Source: Xanthobacteraceae bacterium (lineage in GTDB: Bacteria; Pseudomonadota; Alphaproteobacteria; Rhizobiales; Xanthobacteraceae). Taken from it: a stretch of DNA of 64,000 nucleotides. This document shows, in pieces, positions 1-7,765 of the stretch (position 1 is the first letter of the stretch; the number at the start of each line of letters is the position of its first letter). Location of the stretch: positions 19,652 to 83,651 of the forward strand of contig JALHRD010000017.1 of assembly GCA_022841625.1 (NCBI GenBank), given 5' to 3'. The translations under genes were made by a program, and so were the position numbers. Under the pieces are notes generated by a model, which worked only from the letters and a program-made list of their open reading frames with translations, made no database searches and had not been told where the DNA came from.

Positions 1-1558
1 AGCTGTCGTTGCCGTCGCCGCCGATCATCGTGTCGGCGCCGCTGCCGCCGTCCAGCAGGTCGTCGCCCGCAAACCCGCGCAGCGTATCGTTGCCGCCCAG
101 CCCCGACAGCGTGTCGTTGGCGTCGGCGCCTTCGAGCGTATCTGCCCCTGACGTTCCCGTCAGATTGAGGGGATCAGAAACCACGCTCCCCGTGGTGAAG
201 TCGAATTTGGTGAGCGTCTTGTTGCCGGTGAGGTCGATGGCGAAGTCAGCATTGCGGTCGCCATTGGTGTCGCCCTCCACCACCGTCACGTTGCGGCCGG
301 CGTCGTAGCTGTAGCGCAGCGACCGCGCCTGTCCGTCAAATGCGTTCGTACCGAGGAACCGGAACGCGTCGTCGGTGCCGGTGCTGGAGTCTCCATCGAC
401 CGCAACAAGGTTGAGAAAATCTGTGCCAACCGTGAAATCGGTGATCAGATCACGGCTGCCCACTGCCGAACCGGTGTCACCGTCGTCGAACACAAATGTA
501 TCGGCGCCGCTGCTGCCGGTCAGGACGTCGTTTCCACGCCCGCCTGTGAGCGTGTTGCTGGCGCTGTTGCCGAGGATGGTGTCGTTGCCGGTGCCGCCGA
601 TCGCGTTCTCGATGAGCGAGCGCGCATCGCCCTGGTACAGCAACGCGTTCGCGATGTTGCCGACAGCGAAGTTACCACTGCCCAGACTGGCCAGCTGGGT
701 CGATGAGACGGTGTTCCACGCCCCGGGCTGCAAGTTGACCGAAAGATTGGTCGTGTAATTTGAGAAGTCGTAGGTGTCGCTGCCGCCGCCGTCCCACAGC
801 GTCATGAAGATCTTGTTGCCGGCGGTGGCAAACTGCTGGACGCCATTGATCGATAGCCGCCCGGTGGTGGAACTCCAAGTGTATGTCGTGTTGCCGTTCT
901 GGGAGTTGTAGTTCGCGCCATAGAGATATTGCAGGGCCGCGATGTCGTTCTGCATCAGGGTCTGCGGCGCGCTTGCTGAGCCGTAGGTGTAACCGTTGAC
1001 CGGACCGCCGACATAAGTTCGGTAGGTCATTATCGAATATTCGAGAGAGTCATGCGCCGGCGGCAGCGCCCCGTAGGGATTGTCGACTGCATCATGACCA
1101 TGAACGAGGCCGAACGCGTGGCCGACCTCGTGCAGAAACGTATGACCGGCGTAGTTTCCAACAACGGGATTGTCGTAGCCACCGCTCGAATTATTGTACC
1201 AGGAGTCGCCGCCATAAGCCTGCGCTGCTGGAAGATAGGCCCAAGCCGTCGACGGGGCGTCGGATTGTGCAAAGCGGAGATCGGCGTGCGTCAAGCTTGA
1301 TTCCGTGATCTCGCTGAAGGTAACGTTGGCAACCCCGCCAAATTGCGCCAGCGCATAGTTACGAACGAAATTCTGCTGCGTGGCGTTGAGGACATCGAAA
1401 TTCGATGTCGTCTCACCGTTCGGCGCGGAGCCTGCCTGATAGAAAGATGCGCTGGTCGGGAAGCTAAAGGTGAACGCGCTGACCGCCCATTTCTGGACGT
1501 ACAGAAGTCCGTCAATATCCTGGTTGCCGCTGGGGCTGACAGATACTGTGGCGGGCAT
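1..1558 (-). CDS. Serralysin-type RTX zinc metalloprotease, C-terminus beyond the left edge
   Basis: This is a secreted, calcium-stabilised zinc endopeptidase of the serralysin (M10B) family. The start is the ATG at 1558; an in-frame stop lies at 1598-1600. The zinc motif HEVGHAFGLVH spans residues 143-153 with ligands His143, His147 and His153 and catalytic Glu144. The Met-turn SIMTY follows at 175-179. Glycine- and aspartate-rich calcium-binding nonapeptides of the GGxGxDxL type occur near residues 315-345 and again from about 470 to the window edge. There is no N-terminal Sec signal, as expected for type I secretion with an uncleaved C-terminal signal, which lies outside the window. The PrtD/PrtE pair at 15911-18993 is a plausible exporter, though not adjacent. 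The family call is firm; the substrate is unknown. Confidence 0.93.
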   Translation of the reverse strand, partial: MPATVSVSPSGNQDIDGLLYVQKWAVSAFTFSFPTSASFYQAGSAPNGETTSNFDVLNATQQNFVRNYALAQFGGVANVTFSEITESSLTHADLRFAQSDAPSTAWAYLPAAQAYGGDSWYNNSSGGYDNPVVGNYAGHTFLHEVGHAFGLVHGHDAVDNPYGALPPAHDSLEYSIMTYRTYVGGPVNGYTYGSASAPQTLMQNDIAALQYLYGANYNSQNGNTTYTWSSTTGRLSINGVQQFATAGNKIFMTLWDGGGSDTYDFSNYTTNLSVNLQPGAWNTVSSTQLASLGSGNFAVGNIANALLYQGDARSLIENAIGGTGNDTILGNSASNTLTGGRGNDVLTGSSGADTFVFDDGDTGSAVGSRDLITDFTVGTDFLNLVAVDGDSSTGTDDAFRFLGTNAFDGQARSLRYSYDAGRNVTVVEGDTNGDRNADFAIDLTGNKTLTKFDFTTGSVVSDPLNLTGTSGADTLEGADANDTLSGLGGNDTLRGFAGDDLLDGGSGADTMIGGDGNDS

Positions 1559-1921
1559 CTCGGCTTCAGGCTCCTCGGCCCGCGATATCGCCGGGCGCTA
1601 TGTCGGTTTTTGGCAGGCCGCCCATCCGTTCCTGGCGGCCGCGCATCCTGTGGTCCAGCGGCCCTGTCCAGGCCGGTGATTCGCCCCATTACAGCAAGGT
1701 AACCGGGCGGATGTGGCAACAACGCGGAGGACTATATAAAAACAGTCTAATCCAGCACTTATGCCGACTTTTGCCGACTTTCCGGCGCAGGCGACCCGGG
1801 TACCATAGATGGAGCTAAAGATTGCCTAACAAATTCAGAGCAATTCTCCATAGAATTGGGCCCGGCCGTAGCGAGGCCGGTGTGTATAACTTGCGGGATC
1901 GTCAGTAATTCCGGTTCAGCC
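1559..1921. other. Divergent intergenic region between the protease and a Sel1-like gene
   Basis: No convincing gene was found in these 363 bases. The segment separates the leftward protease gene from a rightward small gene, so it should hold both promoters. An A+T-rich stretch lies around 1730-1760, and a short direct repeat lies at 1761-1780. Short open frames here have no coding character and overlap the protease start in the wrong frame. Confidence 0.5.
1761..1780. repeat. Two tandem 10-bp repeats upstream of the protease
   Basis: The sequence (A/T)TGCCGACTT occurs twice back to back (1761-1770 and 1771-1780), about 200 bp upstream of the protease start. A 10-bp period puts both copies on the same face of the helix, which suits binding by a regulator. 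Function is inferred only from position and spacing. Confidence 0.4.
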
Positions 1922-2260
1922 ATGGCGGAACAATTCAGTGAAATCGAGCGGAATGCCATGCGCGGGGACATCCGCGCCCAGCGCCAGCTCGCGGACTGCT
2001 ACCTGAACGGCTGCCCAGGCCTGGCATTGCCCGATCCGGCGCTTGCCTGCGCGTGGCACATCGCGCTGATCGCCAGCGAAAGCCCAGAGGTCACGCCCGC
2101 GGATATTGAGGCACGGAAGCTGAGCTGTGGAAAACTGCATACAGAACAGCGGCGCAAGGCAGTGAATGCAGCAAAGGCGATCGTCGCCAAGATTCATGGC
2201 CGGGACCTGGTCCTTCCGGCTGATTTCTTCGAGGGCCCCTGGCGCGCACCTCGCCGATAA
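1922..2260 (+). CDS. Small Sel1-like repeat protein
   Basis: A protein of about 112 residues starting at the ATG at 1922 (MAEQFSEIERNAMRGD). An upstream in-frame start at 1856 would add a tail without coding character. The stretch MRGDIRAQRQLADCYLNG at about residues 13-30, followed by PDPALACAWHI, fits one Sel1/TPR-like helical hairpin (AxxGxxxAQxxLAxxYxxG...A..W). The C-terminal part has a Lys/Ala-rich helix. Such proteins usually mediate protein contacts; no enzymatic motif is seen. The TAA stop overlaps the ATG of the next frame by one base. Family assignment is moderate and function unknown. Confidence 0.6.
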   Translation: MAEQFSEIERNAMRGDIRAQRQLADCYLNGCPGLALPDPALACAWHIALIASESPEVTPADIEARKLSCGKLHTEQRRKAVNAAKAIVAKIHGRDLVLPADFFEGPWRAPRR

Positions 2261-2870
2261 TGAGGGCTGGCTTCATAACGTGGAACGATATCGAGGTCAG
2301 TTCTGCCCGAATGGCTGCGCACCTTTTCTCAGATCTCGATTGGCGCGCTGAGGTGGCGATGGATACATTCCATTGGGAAGATCCCAAAATACCGGACCGC
2401 CAATTTGAGCAACAGATAGTGGACTACAAGAGCAATCGTTTGTTTGTATTTCTAGACGGGCCGCTCGCGTTGCATAGCGTACCCTGGGACAATCCCGATC
2501 ACACACCCGACTCCGCGCGCGCCGAGAACGGCGGTCGCCATGCAAGGCGCCGAATACTGCGGTCGCGTGTGAAAGTCCATCACGACCCCTTCTATCGAAA
2601 GCACTCATCGAGCTGCCAGAGCCAATCGAGCCGGTCAGTTTCATGCGGCTCCTGACGCTCAATGCCGTGCTCTCGACAGGTGATCAGGGATATAAAGACC
2701 GGATATTAAGACCATTCTTCAAAGAACGGCTCACGGCCTATGCCAACGCCGCCGAATTCGCCCGCCAAAGAGACCGGCTGGCGAAGCTGCCGTTTTTGAG
2801 GCCTCTGCTCGCACGCGCTCTGCCGTCTCGCGGCTCGCTATTTTCTCGCATCCTCGAGCGCATTCACTGA
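2260..2870 (+). pseudogene. Frameshifted remnant, possibly of a 2OG-Fe(II) oxygenase-like gene
   Basis: Two consecutive frames read like one protein. The first runs from 2260 to 2655 and is coherent to about 2600 (TFHWEDPKIPDRQ, NRLFVFLDGPLALHSVPW, RRILRSRVKVHHDPFYRKH). It then decays into a Ser/Cys/Gln-rich tail. The frame displaced by one base continues from about 2600 as LIELPEPIEPVSFMRLLTL and ends at 2870 with ILERIH. A single-base change near 2600 would join them. The phrase FLDGPLALHSVP followed by RRxL resembles the C-terminal half of 2-oxoglutarate/iron oxygenases, where a His and an Arg bind iron and cosubstrate. The N-terminal half with the HxD pair is not seen, so 5' truncation is also likely. 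A sequencing error is the alternative to true decay. Confidence 0.45.
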
Positions 2871-2923
2871 CCGACCTTTGCGCCGTCATGCACGGTGGTT
2901 TCGGCGCGAGTTTGTGACACCTT

Positions 2924-3907
2924 TCAACGTCGCGATCGGGCCTCGTCGGTCACGGGCGGCTGGGCGTCCTGCCGCCTGCGCCTCTCAATCATCAGCACCG
3001 CACCTCCAACCAGCCCGACGGCCAAGCCGAAGAGCCCGAAGGCGACACTCGCCGCCAGGGCGATTTCCGGTTCCAGGCGTAGCGCGCCGAAGGCGAAGAT
3101 CACCGTACCTTCGCGAATACCCCAGCCCGAGATCGACACCGGAAGCAAAGTGATCTCCATGATCGCGGGGACAAGCAGCGCACAATCGAGCGCCTGCGAG
3201 GGCGCCGTGTTGAAGTTTCGCAGGACGATATAGAACAGCAAGCTGTTGACCGCAACGATCGGCAAACTGATCGCGCCGATCTGCAATGTCTTGCGAAAAC
3301 TCATGACAACATGACGGCCAACGGTCGCAACCTCAAGCAGGACCACCGCAACGGCACTGTCGTGCCATCGCGACCGAATGATGAACGCAAAGCGATCACG
3401 GACGATCCCAAGCGCCAGCAACAACCCAAAGCCGGCTATGCCGGCAGCAGCCAGCATAAGCAGTCCGATTTTCACGACAGCACTCTCAATCGAGCCCCAG
3501 ATCCAAGGCAAGGCCAAAAGCAGGACGAGATGGTTGATGGCAAAGCCGATGACACGGTCCAACACCACGGCTGCGGTCGCATCGGCAAGCGGCACGCTAC
3601 TGAGTTGAAGCCTCCAGATCTTCCATGCATCGCCGCCCAGAAATGAAATGAATCCCTGATTGAAAAACATGCCCTCAAGAGTCATCCGATACGACGGCGC
3701 CAGCTCCAACCTGTGACCGAGCAAGGTAACAGCCTTCGACAGCCTCACGCCGGCGATCCAGGCCTGGAACAGCAGCAGCAGCAGGCAGCCAACGATCGTA
3801 CCGATCGAGATGGTCGACAGCAGCCGCACGGCGGCTGAAAAATCAAACTTCCAAGCAATCGTCAGCAGAACCGCGGCCGACAGAACGAACTTCACGAAAA
3901 TTCGCAC
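2924..3907 (-). CDS. Lysylphosphatidylglycerol synthase-TM/flippase-like membrane protein
   Basis: A membrane protein of 327 residues with about eight hydrophobic segments, starting at GTG 3907 (MRIFVKFVLSAAVLL). The pattern LxxxFFNQGFISFLGGDAWKIWRL at about residues 76-100 and VVLDRVIGF at about 115 match the UPF0104/LPG-synthase TM (AglD-like) family. Members are thought to move or modify lipid-linked substrates in the inner membrane. The gene lies 28 bp downstream of a GT2 glycosyltransferase on the same strand. This pairing is common in surface-glycan loci and suggests joint action on a polyprenyl- or lipid-linked sugar. The family is well supported; the substrate is not known. Confidence 0.82.
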   Translation of the reverse strand: MRIFVKFVLSAAVLLTIAWKFDFSAAVRLLSTISIGTIVGCLLLLLFQAWIAGVRLSKAVTLLGHRLELAPSYRMTLEGMFFNQGFISFLGGDAWKIWRLQLSSVPLADATAAVVLDRVIGFAINHLVLLLALPWIWGSIESAVVKIGLLMLAAAGIAGFGLLLALGIVRDRFAFIIRSRWHDSAVAVVLLEVATVGRHVVMSFRKTLQIGAISLPIVAVNSLLFYIVLRNFNTAPSQALDCALLVPAIMEITLLPVSISGWGIREGTVIFAFGALRLEPEIALAASVAFGLFGLAVGLVGGAVLMIERRRRQDAQPPVTDEARSRR

Positions 3908-3935
3908 GATATCGCCCTACCACCCGACAATGCGC

Positions 3936-4727
3936 TCATGGGCGCGAGCCAAGGCGATCGACCTGCGGCACCTCTGGCGTCCGTTCTATCGGCTTGAAGG
4001 CGCGCAGTTCGCGCAGCAGCATGATGCAGGTGCCAAGCACGTTGATGACGTTGCGGGGTCGCAGAAGGACGGAACTTTGTTGAGCCTTGGAGGCCCCATC
4101 GACGCCGATCTCGACGTAACTGCATCCAGACTTCAACAATTTGAGCAGAAGCTCGGCCTGAAAACCGAATCCCGAACTCTTCGGCGCGATCCGCCTGACC
4201 AGGTCGCGACGATGCACTGCCAGCCCGTTGTAGTATTGCAACCGATAGCCAAACGCCAGATTGAGAAAATTTGTGTAGATGCGCGAGATGGCGTAGCGGA
4301 ACGGCGTCTTGATCTCTTTCAGATTGCGCATGTAAGGGATGACGATATCGGCGGTTCCGATCTTCTCAATGATCCTGGGCAAGTTGGGCGTTGGCAACCC
4401 ATCGTCTCCGCACATCAGCATCAGGTAGTCGTATCGCGCCTCGGTAACGCCGCGGGTATATGACGCGCCGAACCCGAGATTTCGAGGATTGTGGACTGCG
4501 CGCGTGTGCGTCAGCTCGCGCGCCAACCGGTCCGTAATCGCGCCGGTGGCATCCGTGCTGCCGTCGTCGACAACGATTATCTCGTATCGATCGAGCAATT
4601 GCTCAGCGATGGCCCAGGTCTCCCGCACCACCCGCTCCACAGCCCTATCCTCGTTGAATGCCGTAACGAGGATGCTCACACTGTGGCGGAGCCTGTTTGA
4701 TTCTATCATCACCGAATATCCATCCAT
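3936..4727 (-). CDS. Family 2 glycosyltransferase (DPM1/ArnC-like)
   Basis: A GT-A fold glycosyltransferase of about 263 residues. The N-terminus reads SVSILVTAFNED, then EIIVVDDGSTDAT, a GT2 nucleotide-binding signature. Further on, NPRNLGFGASYTRG and LMCGDDGLP supply the DxD-like metal site. No C-terminal membrane helix is evident. The start chosen is ATG 4727, preceded by GGAAG at a suitable distance; ATG 4709 is an alternative. A longer reading to 4910 gives a Pro/Arg-rich extension that does not look coded. The gene lies just upstream of the flippase-like gene ending at 2924 and probably shares its transcript. Family is firm and acceptor unknown. Confidence 0.85.
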   Translation of the reverse strand: MDGYSVMIESNRLRHSVSILVTAFNEDRAVERVVRETWAIAEQLLDRYEIIVVDDGSTDATGAITDRLARELTHTRAVHNPRNLGFGASYTRGVTEARYDYLMLMCGDDGLPTPNLPRIIEKIGTADIVIPYMRNLKEIKTPFRYAISRIYTNFLNLAFGYRLQYYNGLAVHRRDLVRRIAPKSSGFGFQAELLLKLLKSGCSYVEIGVDGASKAQQSSVLLRPRNVINVLGTCIMLLRELRAFKPIERTPEVPQVDRLGSRP

Positions 4728-4870
4728 GGACGGCGCTTCCAGGGAAGTGCATTGTACGGCTTGGAGAAGCCCTTGCAAGTCTTGGACCTTGCGTACGGGC
4801 GGACGCCACCGTGGAACCTGTCCATGCCGCGGGACCTTGTCCATTCGCAACGCGCGAGCGGCGTCGACAT

Positions 4871-5416
4871 CTATCGCCCAAGCACCCAGCGCTCGGTCCT
4901 GATGCGCCACCTGCGGGCAAAGGGCCCGAGCATTCTCCGAACGAGATTGCCGGCGGCACTATTCGCGAACGGAACGAAGACCCGAAGGTAGAGCCAGTCA
5001 GCCAGCGGTTGCCGAAGCGACAATTCAAGACTTCCCCGCAAGTCGTGCAATTCATCATGCGCGCCCTGATCGAACGGAATCGTCTGGTGCAAGTTCCGAA
5101 TCGCGGCTTCCGATTACCGCTGAGCCGCGTCCCATAAGGCGGCATCGGCGAGTTACATTTGACCAAGATCGGTGCTTCTGCAAACAGTCGCTGTTCCTTG
5201 GCGACAACAACTCCCATACCGCTCCAATTCCGCGACCGCGGCCTGACGGCACAGCCAATCCTTGTCCGCAGCGCTGGTGACAATATGATAGGTAAGAGCA
5301 TGCGAAGCGGCGAGCCTCGGGATATTGTTCGGGGATAGTTGGCTCGCTATCGAATAGTTGGCCAAAAGATCTGCGTATTCGTGACCCCACGCGGCGACAG
5401 TTAGCAGAATTCTCAT
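4871..5416 (-). pseudogene. Internally deleted, stop-interrupted remnant of a polysaccharide-locus gene
   Basis: From ATG 5416 the frame reads MRILLTVAAWGHEYADLL and QLSPNNIPRLAASHALTYH, a clean N-terminus. After about 85 codons it meets TAA at 5153. The same frame continues as LADAALWDAAQR, meets a second TAA near 5117, then reads SEAAIRNLHQTIPFDQGAHD and a basic C-terminus to 4871. Both halves look protein-like and share one frame. A central block of a few hundred codons seems to be missing. The N-terminus recalls a family of uncharacterised rhizobial proteins of roughly 400 residues found near glycosyltransferases; this is from memory and needs a search. The adjacent GT2 gene lies downstream on the same strand. 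Confidence 0.5.
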
Positions 5417-5599
5417 TCGTGGCGGCCGACCTAATCGGCAAATTGGCACGGTCAGACTGTTCCCCGCCGACGCCTAATCTTGCCGCTAGCGCCGAGCAAG
5501 ACTTGAAGAAACTGCACGGGAAATTTCCAGAAGCGGCGGTAAACTTAGACCGCGAACCCGCCATAGACAAGCGTTGAGCGGTCATTTACTAATCAATGC

Positions 5600-5617
5600 C
5601 AACCAACCGGTTTGTTG
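5600..5617. promoter_or_regulatory. 18-bp near-perfect palindrome upstream of the E1/aminotransferase operon
   Basis: The sequence CAACCAACCGGTTTGTTG is symmetric apart from one base pair, with AACCGGTT at its centre. It ends 36 bp before the GTG start of the E1-alpha gene, where an operator or promoter-overlapping site would sit. No regulator gene is adjacent. Regulatory function is inferred from symmetry and position. Confidence 0.5.
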
Positions 5618-5653
5618 AGCCAACTTCGGACGCTCGGTCCGTGAGGTCCCCTC

Positions 5654-6646
5654 GTGCAGTCTACGTCTGTGAAGTCACCTTCCGGCACCGCGCCATCAGA
5701 AGCATTGATTTCATTGTACGAAAGCATGCTTCGCATCCGCCTCGTCGAGGAGGCGATTGCCGAACACTACGCTGAAGGCGAAATGCGCTGCCCGGTGCAC
5801 CTCTCGATTGGTCAGGAAGCCATCGCTGTCGGCGCGTGTGCGGCGCTGGAGATTTCCGACAAGATCTACAGCACCCACCGTTGTCACGCCCACTATCTAG
5901 CCAAGGGCGGTGACCTCAAGCGAATGTTCGCCGAGATTTGCGGCAAAGAAGCCGGGTGCATCGGCGGTCGCGGCGGCTCGATGCATCTCATGGATGTTAG
6001 CAAAGGCATGATGGCGAGCATTCCCATTGTCGCAAGCTCGATACCAGTTGCCGTCGGAAGCGCGCTTGCCGACAAGCGAATGAAAACCGGCAAGGTCACT
6101 GTTGCGTTCATCGGCGACGCCTCGATCGAAGAAGGCGTTTTCCATGAGAGCGCCAACTTCGCGGTGTTGCACGATCTACCCGTCATCTTCATATGCGAAA
6201 ACAATCTCTATTCGGTCTACACCCACCTCAATCAACGTCAGCCGGACCGACCTCTGACAAATGTCGCACTGGCGCACGGCATGAACGCCGTGCATGGCGA
6301 CGGCAACGACATAGAGACTTGCTTCAAACTCACCGCGGAAGCGGTCAAGCGCGCCCGTGACGGCGGCGGCCCGAGCTTCATCCTGCTCGATAGCTACCGC
6401 TGGCGCGAACACTGCGGACCGAGTTTCGACAACCACATCGGTTACCGGACCGAAAGCGAGTTTCGCGAGTGGGAGGAGCGCTGTCCGGTCCGTCGGTTGC
6501 GCACCAAGCTCGGCGACGCGCTGACGGCCGAGCGTGAGCAAGATATGACATCCAAAGTCACCAGCGAAATCGAAGACGCCCGTGCGTTCGCGCGGGCTGC
6601 TCCCCTTCCCGACCCGAGAACGGCCGGATTGCACGTCTACGCATGA
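5654..6646 (+). CDS. TPP-dependent dehydrogenase/acyltransferase E1 component, alpha subunit
   Basis: A protein of 330 residues of the pyruvate/acetoin dehydrogenase E1-alpha family, starting at GTG 5654. The thiamine diphosphate motif is GDASIEEGVFHESAN followed by ICENN (about residues 154-184), with GDA in place of the more usual GDG. GGRGGSMHLMD at about 105 is the typical loop before the active site. E1-alpha binds TPP-Mg and decarboxylates a 2-oxo acid together with E1-beta. The beta gene follows with a 4-bp ATGA overlap. There are no E2 or E3 genes nearby. Two DegT aminotransferases and a deacetylase follow instead, so a role in transferring a two-carbon unit to a sugar is more likely than oxidative acyl-CoA formation. 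Family is firm; the reaction is inferred. Confidence 0.88.
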   Translation: MQSTSVKSPSGTAPSEALISLYESMLRIRLVEEAIAEHYAEGEMRCPVHLSIGQEAIAVGACAALEISDKIYSTHRCHAHYLAKGGDLKRMFAEICGKEAGCIGGRGGSMHLMDVSKGMMASIPIVASSIPVAVGSALADKRMKTGKVTVAFIGDASIEEGVFHESANFAVLHDLPVIFICENNLYSVYTHLNQRQPDRPLTNVALAHGMNAVHGDGNDIETCFKLTAEAVKRARDGGGPSFILLDSYRWREHCGPSFDNHIGYRTESEFREWEERCPVRRLRTKLGDALTAEREQDMTSKVTSEIEDARAFARAAPLPDPRTAGLHVYA

Positions 6647-7740
6647 GTGCACAGTCGATGAGTCAAGAGCGCGTCATCACCCTTGCCGATGCAATTCGCG
6701 AGGGATTAACGGAATCGTTCGCGCGCCACGACAACACCTTCGTGTTCGCCCAAGGCGTGGCCGATCCTTCGTCGATGTGGGGGACGCTGAAAGGCATCGG
6801 CAACCGTTTCGGTGAGGATCGCGTCATCGAGATGCCGATTGCCGAAAACGGCGCCGTCGGGATTGCGATCGGTGCGGCCATTTCCGGCCAGCGCCCCATT
6901 ATCAGCTTCCATCGCGTAGAGTTCGCGCTGCTGGCGTTCGAGCAAATCGTCAACAACGCCGCCAAATCGCATTATATCAGCGCCGGGCAACACAAAGTGC
7001 CTCTGGTCATCAGGATGGTGATCGGCCGCGGCTGGGGCCAGGGTCCGGAACATTCGCAAAGCCTGGAACCGCTGTTCTCCTACTTTCCAGGACTCAAGGT
7101 GGTGATGCCAGCCTTTGCCGCCGATGCCAAGGGCATGCTGATTTGCGCGATCGAAGACGACAATCCAGTGATCTTCATCGAGCACCGCTGGGTCCACTAT
7201 GCGACAGGGCACGTCCCGGAAGGTTACTACACCAGCCCGCTCGACGGACCAAAGGTCGTTCGCGACGGCAAGGACGTGACCATCGTCGCAACCTCCTATG
7301 CCGTTCTGGAGGCCATGCGGGCAGCCGACGTCCTGCAACAGATCGGTTGCTCGGCCGAAGTGATCGATCTGCGGGTCCTGCGCCCCCTGGTCATGGAACC
7401 GATCCTGGCGTCGGTGCGGAAGACCGGTCGCTTGTTGACCGTCGATACCGGATTTGTCCGTTACGGCGTCGGCGGCGAGATCGTCGCAAGCACCACCAGC
7501 GCCGCGTTCGCGGCGTTGAAGGCGGCGCCGATCAGGCTTGGCCTTCCTGAACATCCAACGCCGAGTTCACGGGGTCTCGTGCCCGGGTTCTACCCAGATG
7601 CGCAGAGAATCGTGCGTGAGGTCAGCCAGATGCTCGGCCTCGACCAGCGTCAGGTGGCGGGCGCACTCAAGACGCTGGACGAGCAGCGCAACGGCGTGCC
7701 CATTGACGTTCCGGACCCGTTTTTCAAGGGACCATTCTAG
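6643..7740 (+). CDS. TPP-dependent dehydrogenase/acyltransferase E1 component, beta subunit
   Basis: A 365-residue transketolase-pyrimidine plus C-terminal domain protein, partner of the preceding alpha subunit and overlapping it by four bases. IEMPIAENGAVGIAIGAA at about residue 65 contains the conserved Glu that activates the TPP aminopyrimidine ring. RMVIGRGWGQGPEHSQS at about 125 and VIDLRVLRPL at about 245 are standard E1-beta signatures. It is somewhat longer than acetoin-type AcoB proteins (about 340 residues), with a C-terminal tail rich in Pro/Asp. Co-translation with the alpha subunit supports an alpha2beta2 enzyme. No lipoyl-domain E2 is encoded nearby. Confidence 0.88.
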   Translation: MSAQSMSQERVITLADAIREGLTESFARHDNTFVFAQGVADPSSMWGTLKGIGNRFGEDRVIEMPIAENGAVGIAIGAAISGQRPIISFHRVEFALLAFEQIVNNAAKSHYISAGQHKVPLVIRMVIGRGWGQGPEHSQSLEPLFSYFPGLKVVMPAFAADAKGMLICAIEDDNPVIFIEHRWVHYATGHVPEGYYTSPLDGPKVVRDGKDVTIVATSYAVLEAMRAADVLQQIGCSAEVIDLRVLRPLVMEPILASVRKTGRLLTVDTGFVRYGVGGEIVASTTSAAFAALKAAPIRLGLPEHPTPSSRGLVPGFYPDAQRIVREVSQMLGLDQRQVAGALKTLDEQRNGVPIDVPDPFFKGPF

Positions 7741-7765
7741 GTAGGATGCCCGCAGAGGCATTCCT

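Noticed and set aside
1030-1722. Several short frames on both strands across the protease start
   Set aside because: All overlap the protease catalytic domain, whose zinc motif and Met-turn fix the real frame.
4645-5301. 218-residue minus-strand frame overlapping the decayed gene
   Set aside because: It lacks any recognisable motif and is Arg/Ser/Pro-rich; the frame at 4871-5416 reads like a real protein at both ends.
5654-7740. Assignment as acetoin dehydrogenase AcoA/AcoB
   Set aside because: The subunits fit the E1 family, but no E2, E3 or acetoin regulator is nearby and the partners are sugar aminotransferases; the specific name is not supported.
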